From: Deferribacteraceae bacterium
GTDB lineage: Bacteria; Chrysiogenota; Deferribacteres; Deferribacterales; JAISNW01
DNA length: 6,388 bases
Assembly (NCBI GenBank): GCA_031285415.1
Contig: JAITWF010000035.1
Coordinates: 1-6,388, forward strand
Direction of reading: 5' to 3'
Part shown: positions 5,886 through 6,388 of the stretch, piece by piece
How positions within the stretch are numbered: position 1 is the first letter of the stretch
Layout of the letters: every line of letters starts with the position of its first letter
Program-made: the position numbers and the translations under genes
Notes under the pieces: model-generated
The model's database searches: none
What the model saw: the letters and a program-made list of their open reading frames with translations, nothing else
What the model was told of the DNA's origin: nothing

Positions 5886-6388
5886 ATGGCACTAACAGAG
5901 ATCACCATTAAAAATGCTAAACCAAAAGAAAAACAGTACAAGCTTGCCGATGAAAAGGGTATGTATCTATTATTGTTACCTACTGGTGGGAAATATTTCC
6001 AATACGATTATCGTTTTGCCCAAAAGCGTAAGACGCTTGCACTTGGCGTATATCCAGAAACCACGTTGAGAGAGGCTAGAGAGAGACGTGACGATGCACG
6101 AAAGCTCTTGCAAAATGGAATCGACCCATCAGAGGCTAAAAAGGCAAAGAAACTCCATCTAATAGAGGCATACGCCAATACTTTCAAGGCTATAGCTGTG
6201 GAGTGGTTTGAAAAGTATAAAAATTCGTGGACGGAGAAGCACGCCATAAGAAAGTGGCAGTATCTCGAAAAGGACGTATTCCCAATGCTTGGCGACAGAC
6301 CGATAAAAAGCATAACACCTAGAGAGCTACTTAAAATGCTAGAAATTGTGCAAGATAGAGGTGTAATAGAAACGGCTCATAGGGTGAA
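5886..6388 (+). CDS. int: P4-type tyrosine recombinase (integrase), 3' end outside the window
   Basis: The enzyme would catalyse site-specific integration and excision of the element at tRNA-Arg. The visible 167 residues hold the N-terminal arm-DNA-binding domain (DUF4102 type, about 1-90: LTEITIKNAKPKEKQYKLAD, GMYLLLLPTGGKYF, YRF, KTLALGVYPETTLREARERR, LLQNGIDPSEAKK) and the start of the SAM-like core-binding domain (about 100-167: FKAIAVEWFEKYKNSW, WQYLEKDVFPMLGDRPIKSI, TPRELLKML). The catalytic domain with the R..HRH..Y residues lies beyond the edge, so intactness cannot be judged. The start is ATG 5886 with a strong AAGGGGAGG four bases upstream. Family members are about 400 residues. The promoter and repeat cluster just upstream belong to it. 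Confidence 0.93.
   Translation, partial: MALTEITIKNAKPKEKQYKLADEKGMYLLLLPTGGKYFQYDYRFAQKRKTLALGVYPETTLREARERRDDARKLLQNGIDPSEAKKAKKLHLIEAYANTFKAIAVEWFEKYKNSWTEKHAIRKWQYLEKDVFPMLGDRPIKSITPRELLKMLEIVQDRGVIETAHRV

Larger units (their letters stand above)
5688..6388 (+). mobile_element. Left end of an integrative element / genomic island at tRNA-Arg(CCG)
   Basis: Everything from the tRNA 3' end to the window edge is consistent with an island's integrase end: terminator, integrase promoter, repeat cluster and a P4-type integrase transcribed away from the tRNA. The right end, cargo and attR are not in the window, so size and type (phage remnant, ICE or island) are unknown. Confidence 0.7.

Noticed and set aside
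6008..6313. 101-residue minus-strand open frame inside the integrase
   Set aside because: It lies fully within the integrase coding region, opposite conserved residues, with no ribosome-binding site noted.
1..6388. CRISPR array, riboswitch or retron/diversity-generating element
   Set aside because: No regularly spaced direct repeats, no reverse transcriptase and no recognisable riboswitch core were found on either strand.

Overview
The window looks like part of the chromosome of a diderm (Gram-negative-type) bacterium of moderate to low GC. Two signs support this: an Mla phospholipid-transport operon that needs an outer membrane, and a menaquinone gene of the futalosine pathway (mqnD). The long MlaD with a probable outer-membrane barrel and the futalosine route would fit groups such as Deferribacterota, Chrysiogenota, Desulfobacterota or diderm Firmicutes. 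The sequence alone does not settle the taxon, and I hold this loosely. Stop codons of all three kinds are used normally and purine-rich Shine-Dalgarno sequences precede several genes.

Left part (1-4494): five genes on the + strand are packed without gaps. These are a RhuM-family gene whose 5' end lies outside the window, then mlaE (permease), mlaF (ATPase), a long mlaD (MCE protein with a helical region and a probable C-terminal beta-barrel) and mqnD. Neighbours overlap by 4, 4, 4 and 1 bases, so they are probably one transcriptional and translationally coupled unit. MlaE, MlaF and MlaD would form an ABC-type lipid transporter. RhuM is a virulence/mobile-associated family of unknown biochemistry and MqnD is a menaquinone enzyme, so the operon mixes envelope, quinone and accessory functions. 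mqnD carries an apparent in-frame insertion of about 16-18 codons that coincides with a 49-bp palindromic DNA element.

Middle part (4495-5562): a 72-base gap contains a plausible sigma70-type extended -10 promoter. It is followed by a divergent YhdH/AcuI-like medium-chain dehydrogenase/reductase gene in which several family signature positions are changed.

Right part (5563-6388): a palindromic repeat of dispersed-repeat type, then a complete tRNA-Arg(CCG), a strong intrinsic terminator, a good sigma70 promoter, a cluster of GACGGTRGA repeats, and the first 167 codons of a P4-type tyrosine recombinase cut by the window end. This is the classic left end of an integrative element or genomic island inserted at the 3' end of a tRNA gene; the island continues beyond the window. 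The 198-base and 72-base intergenic stretches are fully described by these elements, and no other gap exceeds 200 bases.
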